In this document: one piece after another, positions 63,444 through 64,000 of the stretch
Layout: every line of letters starts with the position of its first letter
Numbering within the stretch: the first letter of the stretch is position 1
NCBI RefSeq assembly: GCF_003286085.1
Contig: NW_020825288.1
Location: 62,001 to 126,000 of the forward strand
Direction of reading: 5' to 3'
DNA: 64,000 bases
DNA from: Drosophila persimilis
Taxonomy: Eukaryota > Arthropoda > Insecta > Diptera > Drosophilidae
Position numbers and translations under genes: made by a program
The notes under the pieces: model-generated
Told to the model about the DNA's origin: nothing
The model's input: the letters and a program-made list of their open reading frames with translations, nothing else
Database searches by the model: none

Positions 63444-64000
63444 TCCAGTCCCGAATGGCCTGTCAAACCAAAAAGTCAATCCAGTACAGACTATCTCCAC
63501 CCACAGCGTCAGCCAGAACGGCAACACTTTTAAAATTGCCTTCTGGAACGCGTGTGGTGTGACAAACAAGTTGAACGAGGTCGAAGTTTTCCTGAAAAGG
63601 GAAAAAATACAATTAATGATGGTCATCGAAACACGCACAAGGGCCGTCTCTGTGAGCGGATTCCACACTTACACTGCACAAAATCCGGCAAACGATCGCA
63701 GAGGGGGAGTAGCCATCCTGGTCCGGGACGATGTCACCCACTCTGCTCTGCAGCCAATTTCAAAGCCATTCATCCAGAGTGCACCTGTCATCGTCTTCAC
63801 TGAAAAGGAAAATAAAAAGGGAATTATTTTTGCGCCGATCTACTGTCCGCCTGTATTCAAGTGGGCGCCTGCCCATTTTACTGGATTGATAAGACATTTT
63901 GAAGAACTCTGCGTCGAAGAAACAGCATCCGGCTTCCTTGTATGCGGTGACTGGAACGCGAAGCATATGTGGTGGGGAAATGCCCGTGGATGCGCCAGAG
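63436..64000 (+). CDS. pol: Pol (ORF2), N-terminal APE-type endonuclease, 3' partial
   Basis: An open frame runs from ATG 63436 to the window end (188 codons). It is in the +1 frame relative to gag and overlaps it by 8 nt (ATGTATAG). Apurinic-endonuclease motifs appear in the expected order: FWNACG (residues 36-41, Asn38), IETRT with Glu65, RRGGVAILVRDDV (88-100), IYCPP (135-139) and GDWNAKHMWWGN (171-182, with Asp172 and Asn174). The GDxNAKHxxWG form is characteristic of Jockey-clade LINEs. This domain nicks DNA in target-primed reverse transcription; in telomere-specific elements the chromosome end may substitute for a nick. The reverse transcriptase domain should follow beyond 64000. Overlapping gag/pol arrangement suggests reinitiation or frameshift for translation. 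The start is chosen as the only ATG upstream of motif I; initiation there is inferred. Confidence 0.85.
   Translation, partial: MYSPVPNGLSNQKVNPVQTISTHSVSQNGNTFKIAFWNACGVTNKLNEVEVFLKREKIQLMMVIETRTRAVSVSGFHTYTAQNPANDRRGGVAILVRDDVTHSALQPISKPFIQSAPVIVFTEKENKKGIIFAPIYCPPVFKWAPAHFTGLIRHFEELCVEETASGFLVCGDWNAKHMWWGNARGCAR

Larger units (their letters stand above)
60347..64000 (+). mobile_element. U12: autonomous-type (TAHRE/TART-like) element, 3' end outside window
   Basis: It begins like the gag-only units with the same GTGACTTGTG start and a 232-nt 5' UTR of the U5 haplotype (60347-60578). Unlike them it carries a second ORF with an APE-type endonuclease starting at 63436 and continuing past the window edge. 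In D. melanogaster, TAHRE shares its 5' UTR and Gag with HeT-A and adds a pol ORF. U12 has exactly that relation to U1-U11. Reverse transcriptase itself is not visible in the window, so autonomy is inferred. Confidence 0.8.

Noticed and set aside
1..64000. LTRs, tRNA genes, CRISPR-like arrays or host genes
   Set aside because: None is visible. The regular repetition is explained by the ~5-kb element units and their internal repeats.

Overview
This window is a eukaryotic, very probably Drosophila, head-to-tail tandem array of non-LTR (LINE, Jockey-clade) retrotransposons of the HeT-A/TAHRE telomeric type. The evidence is: about 5-kb units all on the + strand; one large intact Gag ORF per unit with a PRE_C2HC-like region, three CCHC zinc knuckles and a CAG-rich (opa-like) glutamine tract; no reverse transcriptase in the array units; a long A/C-rich 3' UTR of 1.5-1.9 kb built of degenerate repeats; and an oligo(A) tail that joins directly to the next unit's 5' end. 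If the array is telomeric, retroelement 5' ends face the chromosome tip, so the left of the window would be distal and the right proximal. Species and telomeric location are inferred, not proven.

Layout: U0 (1-3415, 5' end outside the window), U0b (3416-5233, 5'-truncated copy holding only 3' UTR), U1 (5234-10201), U2 (10202-15334), U3 (15335-20170), U4 (20171-25161), U5 (25162-30116), U6 (30117-35052), U7 (35053-40011), U8 (40012-45033), U9 (45034-50260), U10 (50261-55391), U11 (55392-60346) and U12 (60347 to beyond 64000). U0-U11 are gag-only. U12 has the same 5' UTR and the same first ~675 Gag residues, then diverges sharply, lacks the acidic Gag tail, and runs into a second ORF. That ORF starts at 63436 in an ATGTATAG overlap with the gag stop and encodes an APE-type endonuclease. 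U12 therefore looks like the autonomous (TAHRE/TART-like) relative that could supply reverse transcriptase in trans.

The units are mosaics of a few haplotypes. U5, U7 and U11 encode identical 1017-aa Gags. U8 joins a U4-like 5' half to a U6-like 3' half. U10 and U12 are also mosaics. Shared tracts cross unit boundaries, including oligo(A) length, which points to DNA-level exchange or conversion (or assembly artefact) as well as transposition.

The most striking unexplained signal is on the minus strand. Every complete 3' UTR carries 3-5 segments of 47-75 nt with canonical GT...AG borders, pyrimidine-rich acceptors and YTNAY branch-point candidates, 54 in all by my reading. They look like short Drosophila introns and suggest a repeatedly spliced antisense RNA from each element. 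No tRNA, rRNA, host gene, CRISPR array or bacterial gene was seen.
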